Under the pieces are notes generated by a model. The model was not told where the DNA came from and did not search any database. It saw only the letters and a list, made by a program, of their open reading frames with translations. A stretch of DNA of 64,000 nucleotides, taken from NCBI RefSeq assembly GCF_004010155.1, contig NZ_RRYH01000018.1:1-64000 (forward strand), in the 5' to 3' direction. This document shows, in pieces, positions 1 to 8,271 of the stretch. Positions within the stretch are counted from its first letter, which is position 1. Each line of letters opens with the position of its first letter. Source of the stretch: Solirhodobacter olei. Its GTDB lineage: Bacteria; Pseudomonadota; Alphaproteobacteria; Rhodobacterales; Rhodobacteraceae. A program made the position numbers and the translations under genes.

Positions 1-156
1 GATACCGTTCAACCGCCTTTGACGCAGGCGCCCCGGGCCCGACCCGTTGGCTGCGCAGGCGCCTTTGCAGGTCCCAACGGCCGGCTTCTCTCCCCAAGGC
101 TGAATCGGCGGATCCGGGCGGTTCCAGGCTGCTGACCGCCTGCCCCGCCACCTGTC

Positions 157-1554
157 CTATTTCACGATCCGGCCTTCGCGGTGGATCTCGAAATCCGCCA
201 CGCGGCGGCCCTGGCTGGGGGCAGCGAGGGCCCTGATGTAGGGCACCGGGTCGACATGGCGGTTGCCGATGCGGATCTCGTAATGAAGATGCGTGCCGGT
301 GGAGCGGCCGGAGCTGCCCATGTCGCCGATGCGCTGGCCGCGGGTGACATGCTCGCCCACCTTCACGCGAACCTGCGACATATGGCCGTAGAGCGACTTC
401 ACCCCGAAGGCGTGCTGGATCAGCACCTCGCGCCCGTAGCCGCTTATCCAGCCGGCATGGATCACCACCCCCTCGCCCGTCGCATAGATCGGCGTGCCAT
501 AGGCGCTGGCCATGTCGATGCCCGGGTGGAAATTGCTCCTGCCGGTGAAGGGATCGGTGCGCGGCCCGAAGGGCGAGGTGTAGACAAACCTCGTCTTCAG
601 CGGCAGGCCGAGGGGCAGATGCTCTTCCGCAAGACGGTAGTCGTTGAGCGCGCGCAGGCTCTCCAGCAGGCGGTTTGCGGCGCTCACGTCATGGGCGCCC
701 TGCGCGTCATGGGGCTTGAGCGTAAGGGGCGAGAGCACGCCGCCCGACCCGGCGTCGTAGCTTGCCCGCATCTCGGCGACGACGCGCTTCGGATCGAGGC
801 CGATCGACTTGAACATCGTCCCCATCGGCGCGGCGGCGGCGGTGACGGCGCTGTCGAGCTGCGCGAAGAGCAGCGCGTTGCGCTGCTCGATCAACTTGGC
901 GCCGCGTTGGGCGTGCGCGGCCGCGGCCTCGGCTGCCGCATGGCGGGCGACGGCGTCATCGCGGGCGCTCGCGGTCTTCCACAGCTCCGCCGAAATCGCG
1001 TCCAGCGTGGCGGCGGCGTCCTCGTCGCGGCCGGCCGTGGTATAGTTCGCGCCGCTGACACGGGTCAGCTTGTGGCGCAGCCGCTCGGCCTCGTCGCGGG
1101 CGGCGTCGCGCTGGCGGATGGCGCGGCGCAGGATCTGCTGGACCACGTCGATATCGGTCTGCAGCTCCTTGCGGTGATCCTCCGAGGCGAGCAGCTCGGT
1201 CTGCATCTGCGACACCTGGCCAAGCGCGGTCTCGAACCGCTGGGAGGCCGAGGCGATCTCGGCCGTATGGGCCTCGCGGGCTTGGGTCAGCGCCTTCAGC
1301 CGACCCTGGAAGATGCCCTGCTCGAGGATCGACTGCTGATGCGCGTCGCCGGCCGAGAGTGTGCCCACGACCATGATCGAGGTGGCCAGGATCGCCCAGC
1401 CGATCAGCAGCGCCGAGCCGGCGAGCACCATCACCTGCGCCGAGGGGGTCAGCCGCAGGAAGCGCGTCTCGGTGTCGGACCGCAGGAACACGAGCCGCTC
1501 CGGGATCAGGCGCCCGAGGGCCTTGTTCAATCGATGCGAAATCCGTCCGCTCAT
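157..1554 (-). CDS. M23 family metallopeptidase with DUF5930-type N-terminus
   Basis: Inner-membrane-anchored peptidoglycan endopeptidase or divisome-type activator, 465 aa. A hydrophobic segment at about residues 40-63 is followed by a long Ala/Glu/Arg-rich coiled coil (about 80-250) and a C-terminal LytM/M23 domain. The zinc motifs are visible as NFHPGID and GTHLHYEI, so the domain looks catalytically intact. The frame is open upstream to 1752, but the extra 66 residues are Arg/Pro-rich and unlike a protein N-terminus; ATG at 1554 (MSGRISHR) fits better. The amidase gene lies upstream on the same strand, 103 bases away, so the two envelope hydrolase genes may be co-transcribed. Coiled-coil M23 proteins often regulate amidases; whether this one cuts or only activates cannot be told here. 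Confidence 0.88.
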   Translation of the reverse strand: MSGRISHRLNKALGRLIPERLVFLRSDTETRFLRLTPSAQVMVLAGSALLIGWAILATSIMVVGTLSAGDAHQQSILEQGIFQGRLKALTQAREAHTAEIASASQRFETALGQVSQMQTELLASEDHRKELQTDIDVVQQILRRAIRQRDAARDEAERLRHKLTRVSGANYTTAGRDEDAAATLDAISAELWKTASARDDAVARHAAAEAAAAHAQRGAKLIEQRNALLFAQLDSAVTAAAAPMGTMFKSIGLDPKRVVAEMRASYDAGSGGVLSPLTLKPHDAQGAHDVSAANRLLESLRALNDYRLAEEHLPLGLPLKTRFVYTSPFGPRTDPFTGRSNFHPGIDMASAYGTPIYATGEGVVIHAGWISGYGREVLIQHAFGVKSLYGHMSQVRVKVGEHVTRGQRIGDMGSSGRSTGTHLHYEIRIGNRHVDPVPYIRALAAPSQGRRVADFEIHREGRIVK

Positions 1555-1657
1555 CGTCCTGTCCGTGTTGCGCCCGCCCGCGGTGCCGGCCCCGGGGTCA
1601 TGGCGCGGTGCGCCAGTGGATACATATCCGCAGCCCTTGCCGCAACCCGCCGCCCGC

Positions 1658-2971
1658 TCAATGCCGCAGCAGGGTCGCCTGGGCCGCGTCCTGTCTGGCC
1701 CAGTGGTCCATCGCCACGGCGATCGCCTTTTCCATCTTTCCCCGCCAGGCAAGGTCCTGCAGGTTCCTCAGGTCGGCCGAGCTGGAAAGATAGCCGAGCT
1801 CAAGCAGCGCCGAGGGGATATCGGGAGATTTCAGCACCGAGAACGCGGCCTCCAGATGCGGGCGGTGGCGCATGCGTATGCCCGCGGCGGTGATCGACTT
1901 CACGAGGTCGGCCGCGAACATGTCCGACCGCGGCTGGTTCTCGGTCCGCGCCAGATCCATCAGCACCGTGGCGATGCGGTCGTCGGTATTCGCGAGGTTC
2001 ACCCCCGCCATGATGTCGTCGCGGTCATGGCGGGCGGCGAGTTCGGCAGAGGCGCGGTCGGTGGCCTTCTTGGCGAGCGTATAGACGGTGGCGCCGCGCG
2101 CCTCGCGCGAAGCCTCTGCATCGGCGTGGATCGACAGGAACAGGTCCGCCCCTGCCGCCCGCGCGATCGAGAGCCGCGTCTCCAGCGGCACGAAGACATC
2201 CTTGTCGCGGGTCATCACCACGTGAAGGCCGTCGCGGATCAGCACCTCGCGCAGCGCACGCGCGAAGCTGAGGGTGATGTCCTTCTCGTAGATCACACCG
2301 TTGATTGAGCCGGGGTCGATCCCGCCGTGGCCGGGGTCGAGCACCACTGTCAGCGGCCGATCGCCGGTCTGGCGGCGCTTGGGCGGGCCGACGGGCGCAG
2401 GTTTCGGCAGCGCCCAGCGACCGGAGGAAGGCGCACCGGCGGAGGCGAGAAAGGCCTTGTGGGAGGTTGGGGCAAGCTGCAGCTGCACCATCGCGCCGCC
2501 ATCGAGGTTGCGCGTCGCCATTTCCGCCTGGCGGACCGCGTAGGGTCCGTCGAGCGCGATCACCATGCGCGACCAGCCCTGCGCGATCGCCCCGGCGCGG
2601 ACCGCCTTGACATGCCGGGAGCGGGAGAAGGTGGCGGCATCGAAGGCCGACCATTTCACCTCGTGGAAATCGAGGACGAGGCGCGGCGGGTTGGCGAGCG
2701 TGAAGACCCGGTAGGGCACCGGGCGCGACAGCGACAGGACGAGGTTGATCGTCGGCTTCGATGTCGGGCCGAAGCCCGCCGCGTGATCGACGATGAAGGA
2801 GGTCTTGGGCTGGAACACCGCCAGTGCGGTCAGGGTCTGGTCCGCCCGCGCCTGCGTGGGCCAGAGCGCCAGCACCGGGCCGATCAGCGCGAGCGTCAGG
2901 GCCAGCGCCCGCCCGAGGCGCGCGCCCCGCGCCGCCGGCCGAAAGAAGAGATGCCTGCAAGTCCTGTTCAT
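1658..2971 (-). CDS. amiC: N-acetylmuramoyl-L-alanine amidase, AmiC type
   Basis: Periplasmic amidase that cleaves the bond between MurNAc and L-Ala of peptidoglycan, 437 aa. A basic N-terminus and hydrophobic stretch ending near ALWPTQARA look like a signal peptide. An AMIN-like domain covers about residues 46-170 and an Amidase_3 domain about 207-425. Zinc ligands are placed at H215 (LDPGHGGIDPG), E229 (YEKD) and H282 (SIHADA), with the catalytic Glu at E391 (LLELGYLSS). Two other starts are in frame at 2995 (ATG) and 3007 (TTG); 2971 was chosen because a purine-rich GGGACAGG lies upstream. It precedes the M23 gene on the same strand, and AMIN-amidases are usually activated by LytM proteins, so a functional pairing is plausible. 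Confidence 0.9.
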   Translation of the reverse strand: MNRTCRHLFFRPAARGARLGRALALTLALIGPVLALWPTQARADQTLTALAVFQPKTSFIVDHAAGFGPTSKPTINLVLSLSRPVPYRVFTLANPPRLVLDFHEVKWSAFDAATFSRSRHVKAVRAGAIAQGWSRMVIALDGPYAVRQAEMATRNLDGGAMVQLQLAPTSHKAFLASAGAPSSGRWALPKPAPVGPPKRRQTGDRPLTVVLDPGHGGIDPGSINGVIYEKDITLSFARALREVLIRDGLHVVMTRDKDVFVPLETRLSIARAAGADLFLSIHADAEASREARGATVYTLAKKATDRASAELAARHDRDDIMAGVNLANTDDRIATVLMDLARTENQPRSDMFAADLVKSITAAGIRMRHRPHLEAAFSVLKSPDIPSALLELGYLSSSADLRNLQDLAWRGKMEKAIAVAMDHWARQDAAQATLLRH

Positions 2972-3179
2972 GCGCCTGTCCCGATCCCGGCGCATCTTAA
3001 AGACCAAATCGGCGCGGGGTGAAACCGCCCGGGCGGCCCCGACGGGAATGTGACCGGGCCGCGACCGGCCCTCGGCATGATCGCGCCGCAGGCGAAGCCG
3101 GCATGGACGACCCGGCAGGCATGGCCTCGACCGGCCGATGCGGCCGATGTTCGAGCGCTGAAGGCGCGGGGCGCGGGCC

Positions 3180-4439
3180 CTACTCCAGCTCGGCGCCGCT
3201 GAAGCTTCGGTGGTACATGTAGATATAGGCGCCCTGGAAAACCGCGGCGATGACGAAGGGAAGCTCCAGAAACCCCGCCTCGAACAGCGCGCCGGTCACC
3301 ACCGGCCCGACGGAGCGCGGGATCTGCAGCGAGACGGAGGCCGCGCTGGCGGCAAGCCCGCGGCGGTGCTGGCGGACGATGCCGGCCATCACCGCGCTGC
3401 GGGCGCCAGTGGTGGAGCGGTTGAAGACACTGCGGAACATGTAGAGCCCGGCCGCGATCCAGAAGCTTGGCGCGAACGGCATCGCGATCAGCATGGCAAG
3501 GCCGACAAGCCGCATGATCACCACCATCCTCACCGCGCCGAAGCGGTCGGCGAGACGGCCCGTCACCAAGAGCCCGGCGCCTGACAGGAGAAATCCGAGC
3601 GCCATGAGCGAGCCGATCGATGCAGGCCCCTCGCCGAAGCGGATCGCGAACCAGTAAGAGATCAGCGGCCCGGTCATGCCGATCCCGCTGCCGTTCAGCA
3701 TGTTCGACAGGATGAGCCGCAGGATCATCCCGTTCTCGCGCTTGCGGATCGCGGCCTCAGCGGCATCGGGAAGCGGCGCCGCCTCTGGGGCCGCGTCGCG
3801 CAGGCGGGCGGGCCTGGCCTCGCGGTCCTCGGCGCGGGAGATCAGCACGAGACAGACGGCCGAAGAAAGCGTGCAGAGCAGGAACAGCGGCCGGAAGGCG
3901 AGCGCACCGGGCAGCACCCCTTGCAGCCACGAGGGCGAGGTCGCCAGAAGCCCGCCGACCGCCATGCCGGCCGCGCCCGCCGCGCCGTTGATGCTGAAGA
4001 TCCGGCCGCGCGACCCGGCCGGGGCGCTCTGTGCGATCCAGGCTTGCTCGACCGGCGAGAACGGGCCCGCCGCGCCGTTGCCGCCCCGCCCGAAGCCGCC
4101 GACGATCCCGGCCAGGCCGATGGCCAGCGGCGCGGCGCTCAGCGCCGCGACGAGGGCGGCAAGAAGCTGCACGCTCTCATATGCCAGAAGGAAGCGGCGG
4201 CGGCCGGCGCGGTCGCTCAACGGGCCGACGATCAGCGTCAGCACGGAACCGAACAGCAGCGCCCCGCCAAGGACCAGGCTGATCTCCACCGCGCTCCAGC
4301 CGAGACGGTGCAGATAAAGCGAAAAGTCGACGACCAGCGCGCCCTGGCCAATGCTGCGAACGGCCCGGATGCCGATCAGAAGGCGGATCGTCCGCAACCC
4401 CGAGTCGGTCTCGGGCGTGATCCCGGTTGTCCGGTTCAT
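3180..4439 (-). CDS. MFS transporter
   Basis: Major facilitator superfamily permease, 419 aa, of the inner membrane. About twelve hydrophobic segments can be read. The loop between helices 2 and 3 carries the MFS signature in the form GPLSDRAGRRR, and a second related loop (GRLADRFGAVRM) follows helix 8. A polar stretch of about 40 residues in the middle (DREARPARLRDAAPEAAP) is the usual cytoplasmic link between the two six-helix halves. The substrate cannot be inferred; the N-terminal half resembles drug or sugar efflux members. It stands alone, with about 200 bases before the next gene on the same strand and no partner gene pointing to a pathway. Confidence 0.85.
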   Translation of the reverse strand: MNRTTGITPETDSGLRTIRLLIGIRAVRSIGQGALVVDFSLYLHRLGWSAVEISLVLGGALLFGSVLTLIVGPLSDRAGRRRFLLAYESVQLLAALVAALSAAPLAIGLAGIVGGFGRGGNGAAGPFSPVEQAWIAQSAPAGSRGRIFSINGAAGAAGMAVGGLLATSPSWLQGVLPGALAFRPLFLLCTLSSAVCLVLISRAEDREARPARLRDAAPEAAPLPDAAEAAIRKRENGMILRLILSNMLNGSGIGMTGPLISYWFAIRFGEGPASIGSLMALGFLLSGAGLLVTGRLADRFGAVRMVVIMRLVGLAMLIAMPFAPSFWIAAGLYMFRSVFNRSTTGARSAVMAGIVRQHRRGLAASAASVSLQIPRSVGPVVTGALFEAGFLELPFVIAAVFQGAYIYMYHRSFSGAELE

Positions 4440-4641
4440 GCGCAGGCTACCAGTGTTAGAGACCGCGTGGCCTTACGCCTCTCTTCAGGGAGGCGCGAGG
4501 GCCCGGGCGCGCGGTGCCGGACTCGTGATCGCAAAGGCCGGAACGGGAGGCGGCCGCGCCACCCCCTTTCCCCGCCCTCAGCGCCCGTTGACGCGAGCGA
4601 GGACCGGGCGCAGCGGGCGGCCGGCGCATGGGCCTTCCCCG

Positions 4642-5565
4642 CTAGGTGCCACGCTCCGCACCCGGCCCGGCGATGTAATCGACGAAGGCGCGCAGCGGCG
4701 GCGGCATGAAGCGGCTGGAGAAATAGAGCCGCGGGCCCTCGAAATCGGACCACCAGTCCTTCAGCACAGGGACGAGCGCACCGCTTTCCAGATGCGGCGC
4801 CACCCAGTTGTGAAAGATGCCGACGATCCCCTGCCCGGCGACGGCAAGGTCGATCACCGCATGCGGCGCGGCGGCCCCTACGACAACCCGCGCCGGCGGA
4901 TCGACCACGAGTACCTCGCCGTCCTTAGACAGTTCCCATGCCGCCAACGCGCCGCTTGCAAAGCGGACGCGGAGGCAATCGTGTTCCAGAAGATCGCCGG
5001 GGTGGCGCGGCAACCCGCGACGGGCAAGGTAGGCGGGCGCCGCCACCAGCGCCGAGCGCTGCCGGCGCGGGCCGATCGGCACGGCGATCATGTCCTGCGC
5101 CAGATGCTCTCCGTAGCGGATGCCCGCGTCGCAATCCGCCGCCGTCACGTCGATCAGCCGGTCGTCGACCTGCACCTCCATCCGCACGCCGGGATGGGCG
5201 GTGAGAAAGCCATCGATCAGCGGCGGCAGAATGTCGACCATCACCGCGCCGGGCACGTTGAGCTTCAGCAGCCCCCGCACCGCCTCGCCCGAGCTTGCCG
5301 CCGCGTCAAGCGCCGCCTGCGCTCCGGTCAGAAGCGGCGCAAGGCGCCCCGCGAGCTCGCGCCCGGTCTCCGTCAGCCGGACGCTGCGGGTGGTGCGGCT
5401 GAGAAGCGGCACACCCACCTGCCGTTCCAGCCGCGAGACCGTCTCGCTCACCGTCGAGGCCGAAAGCCCGAGCCGCCGCGCGGCGGCACGGAAGCCGCCC
5501 GCCTCGGCCACGGCCAGGAAGACCGAGAGATCGTCGAGCGAGGGCTGACCTGCAGTGTTCGGCAT
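4642..5565 (-). CDS. LysR family transcriptional regulator
   Basis: DNA-binding regulator of 307 aa with an N-terminal winged helix-turn-helix (about residues 9-68; FLAVAEAGGFRAAARRLGLS) and a C-terminal LysR substrate-binding domain. It belongs to the common group that controls a divergent oxidoreductase gene. ATG at 5565 (MPNTAGQPSLDDL) gives the usual LysR spacing to the helix-turn-helix; an upstream in-frame start at 5601 would add 12 residues. The start codon lies inside an 18-base perfect palindrome (5556-5573), which suggests autoregulation. The gene is divergent from the aldo/keto reductase at 5644, its most likely target. The effector is unknown. Confidence 0.87.
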   Translation of the reverse strand: MPNTAGQPSLDDLSVFLAVAEAGGFRAAARRLGLSASTVSETVSRLERQVGVPLLSRTTRSVRLTETGRELAGRLAPLLTGAQAALDAAASSGEAVRGLLKLNVPGAVMVDILPPLIDGFLTAHPGVRMEVQVDDRLIDVTAADCDAGIRYGEHLAQDMIAVPIGPRRQRSALVAAPAYLARRGLPRHPGDLLEHDCLRVRFASGALAAWELSKDGEVLVVDPPARVVVGAAAPHAVIDLAVAGQGIVGIFHNWVAPHLESGALVPVLKDWWSDFEGPRLYFSSRFMPPPLRAFVDYIAGPGAERGT

Positions 5566-5573
5566 GCCGAACA
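5556..5573. promoter_or_regulatory. 18-bp perfect palindrome over the LysR start codon
   Basis: TGTTCGGCATGCCGAACA reads the same on both strands and contains the T-N11-A spacing typical of LysR sites. It covers the LysR start codon and lies 71 bases upstream of the reductase start. It is a candidate operator for both divergent genes. Part of it codes for Met-Pro-Asn, so chance and coding constraint cannot be excluded. Confidence 0.5.
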
Positions 5574-5643
5574 ACCTATTCGGAATTGCCCGGATTATCA
5601 ATCAGCGCTCCTTGCGCCATCTCTGTCGCGAAAGGAGATCTCC

Positions 5644-6540
5644 ATGACCGATCTTACCCCTGCCGCTTCCCCTCCGTCCTCCCCCGCCACCGCCGCCGGG
5701 CGCTTCACCTTCCCGGGCACCACAATCACGGTGAACCGGATGGGCTATGGCGCGATGCAGCTCGCCGGCCCGCATGTCTTCGGCCCGCCGAAGGACCCCG
5801 ACGAGGCGCTGGCCGTGCTGCGCGAGGCGCTCGCGCTCGGCATCGACCACATCGACACGTCGGATTTCTATGGTCCGCATGTCACCAACCAGCTGATCCG
5901 CGAGGCGCTGCATCCCTATCCGGAACAGCTGACCCTGGTCACCAAGATCGGCGCCTGGCGCGACGATTCCGGCGACTGGATCCTGGAACGCAGCCCGGCA
6001 TTCCTGCGCCGCTCGGTGGAGGAGAACCTCGAACGGCTCGGCCTCGACCGGATGGCGATCGTGAACCTGCGCATGGGTGGCCCGGAGGATGACATCATCG
6101 CACCGATGCGCGCCATGCGGCAGATGCAGGCGGAAGGCCTGATCGGACATATCGGCATCAGTACGGTGGACATGGCACAGCTAAGGGCCGCGCGGGACGT
6201 GGCCGAGGTGGTCTGTGTGCAGAACCACTACAACCTCGTCGAGCGCGGGGACGATGAGATGATCGACTTGCTGGCGGAGGACGGCATCGCCTACGTGCCC
6301 TATTTCCCGCTCGGCGGCTTCACGCCCCTGCAGACCGAGGGGCTGCACCGGATCGCGGCCGAACTCGGGCAATCCGCTCAGAGCGTGGCACTGGCCTGGC
6401 TGTTGAAGCGAAGCCCGAACATTCTGCTGATCCCCGGCACCTCGCGCCGCAGCCACCTGCGCGAGAACATCGCTGCCGCCGCGCTGGCGTTATCCGACGG
6501 GGTGATGGCACGCCTGAACGGCCTCGCCGAAGCGGCCTGA
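5644..6540 (+). CDS. ydbC: Aldo/keto reductase, YdbC/PdxI-like (pyridoxal reductase type)
   Basis: NADPH-dependent oxidoreductase with a TIM-barrel AKR fold, 298 aa. It is strikingly like E. coli YdbC/PdxI, which reduces pyridoxal to pyridoxine: NRMGYGAMQLAGPHVFGPP near the N-terminus, HIDTSDFYGPHVTNQLIREAL with catalytic Asp and Tyr, LVTKIGAWR with the Lys, and LLIPGTSRRSHLRENI for cofactor binding. The His of the standard AKR tetrad is replaced (VNLRMGG), also a feature of the YdbC group as recalled. The start is set by a strong AAGGAG eight bases before ATG 5644; the frame is open far upstream, but that part has no protein-like character. The substrate is inferred from family only. Confidence 0.85.
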   Translation: MTDLTPAASPPSSPATAAGRFTFPGTTITVNRMGYGAMQLAGPHVFGPPKDPDEALAVLREALALGIDHIDTSDFYGPHVTNQLIREALHPYPEQLTLVTKIGAWRDDSGDWILERSPAFLRRSVEENLERLGLDRMAIVNLRMGGPEDDIIAPMRAMRQMQAEGLIGHIGISTVDMAQLRAARDVAEVVCVQNHYNLVERGDDEMIDLLAEDGIAYVPYFPLGGFTPLQTEGLHRIAAELGQSAQSVALAWLLKRSPNILLIPGTSRRSHLRENIAAAALALSDGVMARLNGLAEAA

Positions 6541-6561
6541 GGGATTTCGCAAGACGTCAAA

Positions 6562-6588
6562 GCGCCCTCGGTGCCCCGAAAAGGGCGC
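6562..6588 (+). terminator. Hairpin after the aldo/keto reductase gene
   Basis: GCGCCCT (6562-6568) and AGGGCGC (6582-6588) form a 7-bp stem 22 bases after the stop codon. No T-run follows, so this is a weak or Rho-assisted terminator at best. Confidence 0.35.
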
Positions 6589-6665
6589 CGGGGCGCATGC
6601 GGTTGAGGTCGCTGGCTGCGGCGCACCAATCCCGGCAAGACCTAAGCATGGCAGATGGGGAGAAG

Positions 6666-6742
6666 TGGTACCGCCTCCCCGGCTCGAACGGGGGACCCCC
6701 AGATCCACAATCTGGTGCTCTAACCAACTGAGCTAAGGCGGC
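6666..6742 (-). tRNA. tRNA-His (GTG)
   Basis: A 77-nt cloverleaf with encoded CCA. The acceptor is GCCGCCT paired with AGGCGGT, the D-arm has AGCTCAGTTGGTTAGAGC, the anticodon stem CCAGA/TCTGG encloses loop TTGTGGA (anticodon GTG), and the T-arm loop is TTCGAGC. The discriminator base is A73, position 72 is U opposite G1, and the base at -1 is U instead of G. Loss of G-1 with A73 is a known peculiarity of alphaproteobacterial tRNA-His and agrees with the taxonomic reading. Confidence 0.97.
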
Positions 6743-6997
6743 ACTGGCGGGGATTTATCGCCACCTCCCCGCGATTGCAAGGGCTCATTGAAGGGCCTCG
6801 GCGCCTGCGCCGCGGCTGGTCAACGCGCCCCGGCGAGGACCGGCGAGAGCCCCGGCCAGAGCGCCGCCCCAGGCGTCCCTCCCGACGGGATCACGCCCGA
6901 AAGCGCCGACGTGACAGAGGCGAGCGCGACGAATTGGACGATCCGCGCGGGCCCAGAGCGCCGGTCGGCGCCGCCGCGACGAGGCCGCGCGCTGCCC

Positions 6998-7900
6998 TCA
7001 CAGCGCGAGCTCCCAGGTCTGGTCGACCACCGCCTGGCCGAAGGCCTGCGTCGGCACGGCCTCTACCATTCGCCAGCCGGTGGCGGCATAGAGCGCGCAG
7101 GCCGCGCGGTGGCTCTCATGCGTCCAAAGCACCATGCGGCGGTAGCCGCGCGCCCGCGCGTAATCGGTGCAGGCCGCGAGAAGCCGCTTGCCCAGGCCCG
7201 TGCCCCGCGCCGCGGGCTCGACAAGGAAGAGGCGGAGCCGCGCCACCTCCGCGCTTTCCCGCACGCAGAAGATGCAGCCGAGCCGCTCGCCCGCCCGTTC
7301 GGCGATCCAGCCGCGCTCGCAGTCCGGGTCATGGCGCTCGATGAAGCCTGCGAGAATGCCCGCCACCAGCCCCTCGAAGCGCATGTCATAGCCCTCGTCG
7401 GCGGCATAAAGCGCGCCGTGGCGGGAGATGATCCAGCCCGCGTCGCCGGGGGCGAGGTCGCGCAGCGTGATCTCGCCCGCCCCCTCCTCCAGCAGGCCCC
7501 GGGCACGGTCCATCGCGGCGCAGAGCGCCTCTTGCCCCGCCGGGTCGAGGGTGGAGACCATCTCGCCGATATCGCTGCGTGAGCGCTGCACGAGCGGGCG
7601 GAAGGCGGCGAGACCCGCGGGGGTCAGCGACAGCAGTGACTGGCGGGCGTCCTGCGGGTCCGGCCGCCGGACGACCCAGCCCCTTGCGCGGAAGCGCTTC
7701 AGGATCCGGCTCAGGTAGCCCTCGTCGAGGCCGAAGGCCTGGGCGAGACCGCGGGCGGTCCTGAGCTCCCCCTCCGCCAGCTCGTAGAGCACGCGCACCT
7801 CCGGCAGGGTCAGTCCGCTGGAGAGGTAGCTCTTCTCCAGAAGCCCGAGCCGCCCGGTATAGAAGCGGTTGAAGGCGCGGATACGGTCGATGCGGTCCAT
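6998..7900 (-). CDS. MarR-type regulator fused to GNAT acetyltransferase
   Basis: Two-domain protein of 300 aa. Residues about 1-140 form a MarR winged helix (LTLPEVRVLYELAEGELRTARGLAQAFGLDEG cut short here as a description: recognition helix near residues 50-75). Residues about 145-300 form a GNAT N-acetyltransferase domain, with the acetyl-CoA loop ARGTGLGKRLLAAC (R/Q-x-x-G-x-G/A). This bifunctional family is common in proteobacteria and is thought to couple sensing and acetylation of small molecules; the substrate is not known. ATG 7900 is preceded by a GGGGGAGG stretch. The upstream region contains Cys-free inverted half-sites (7945-7972) that may be its operator. It is divergent from the small DUF6324 gene. 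Confidence 0.85.
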   Translation of the reverse strand: MDRIDRIRAFNRFYTGRLGLLEKSYLSSGLTLPEVRVLYELAEGELRTARGLAQAFGLDEGYLSRILKRFRARGWVVRRPDPQDARQSLLSLTPAGLAAFRPLVQRSRSDIGEMVSTLDPAGQEALCAAMDRARGLLEEGAGEITLRDLAPGDAGWIISRHGALYAADEGYDMRFEGLVAGILAGFIERHDPDCERGWIAERAGERLGCIFCVRESAEVARLRLFLVEPAARGTGLGKRLLAACTDYARARGYRRMVLWTHESHRAACALYAATGWRMVEAVPTQAFGQAVVDQTWELAL

Positions 7901-7944
7901 CGGGCTCCTCCCCCGGCGTAATTGCGAGGAAGAATGACAATTTA

Positions 7945-7972
7945 CTTGCCTGAGTCAAGCAACCTTCGCTTG
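7945..7972. promoter_or_regulatory. Alternating CTTG/CAAG half-sites, candidate MarR operator
   Basis: CTTG (7945), CAAGC (7956-7960) and GCTTG (7968-7972) alternate at about one helical turn between the divergent MarR-GNAT and DUF6324 genes. The last two form a 5-7-5 inverted repeat. MarR proteins bind such inverted repeats and often repress their own gene. Confidence 0.35.
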
Positions 7973-8017
7973 CCTGCGTCCGCGCCCGGGGCTAGCGAGA
8001 GTCAAACGGAGGGCCTC

Positions 8018-8239
8018 ATGAGCATCGACAAGGAAAGCGAGATCGCGGCGAACCTGCAGATCGGGCCGACGACGCTGGGCATGGTGCGGATCTATGTCGA
8101 GGGCGAGGGCATGGAGCTGCCGCTCGACTTCGAGCCGGAAGAGGCCGAGGAGATCGCGGAAGAGCTGATGGCCGCGGCCAAGATGGCCCGCGAGATGGCC
8201 ACGCGCGCGCCGCAGGGCGGCGGCAAGAAGAAGCGCTGA
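8018..8239 (+). CDS. DUF6324 family small protein
   Basis: A 73-aa acidic protein with a basic tail (GGGKKKR). It resembles a small conserved family seen in Rhodobacteraceae (DUF6324) with the pattern SEIAANLQIGPTTLGMVRIY, an acidic centre (FEPEEAEEIAEEL) and a helical end. The function of the family is not known. ATG 8018 is preceded by GGAGGG; an upstream in-frame start at 7922 would add residues overlapping the promoter and is less likely. No signal peptide or membrane segment is visible. It sits alone between a divergent regulator and the convergent tctA gene. Confidence 0.75.
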   Translation: MSIDKESEIAANLQIGPTTLGMVRIYVEGEGMELPLDFEPEEAEEIAEELMAAAKMAREMATRAPQGGGKKKR

Positions 8240-8271
8240 AACAGAGCGGGGCGGCCTGCGGCGCCCCGGGC

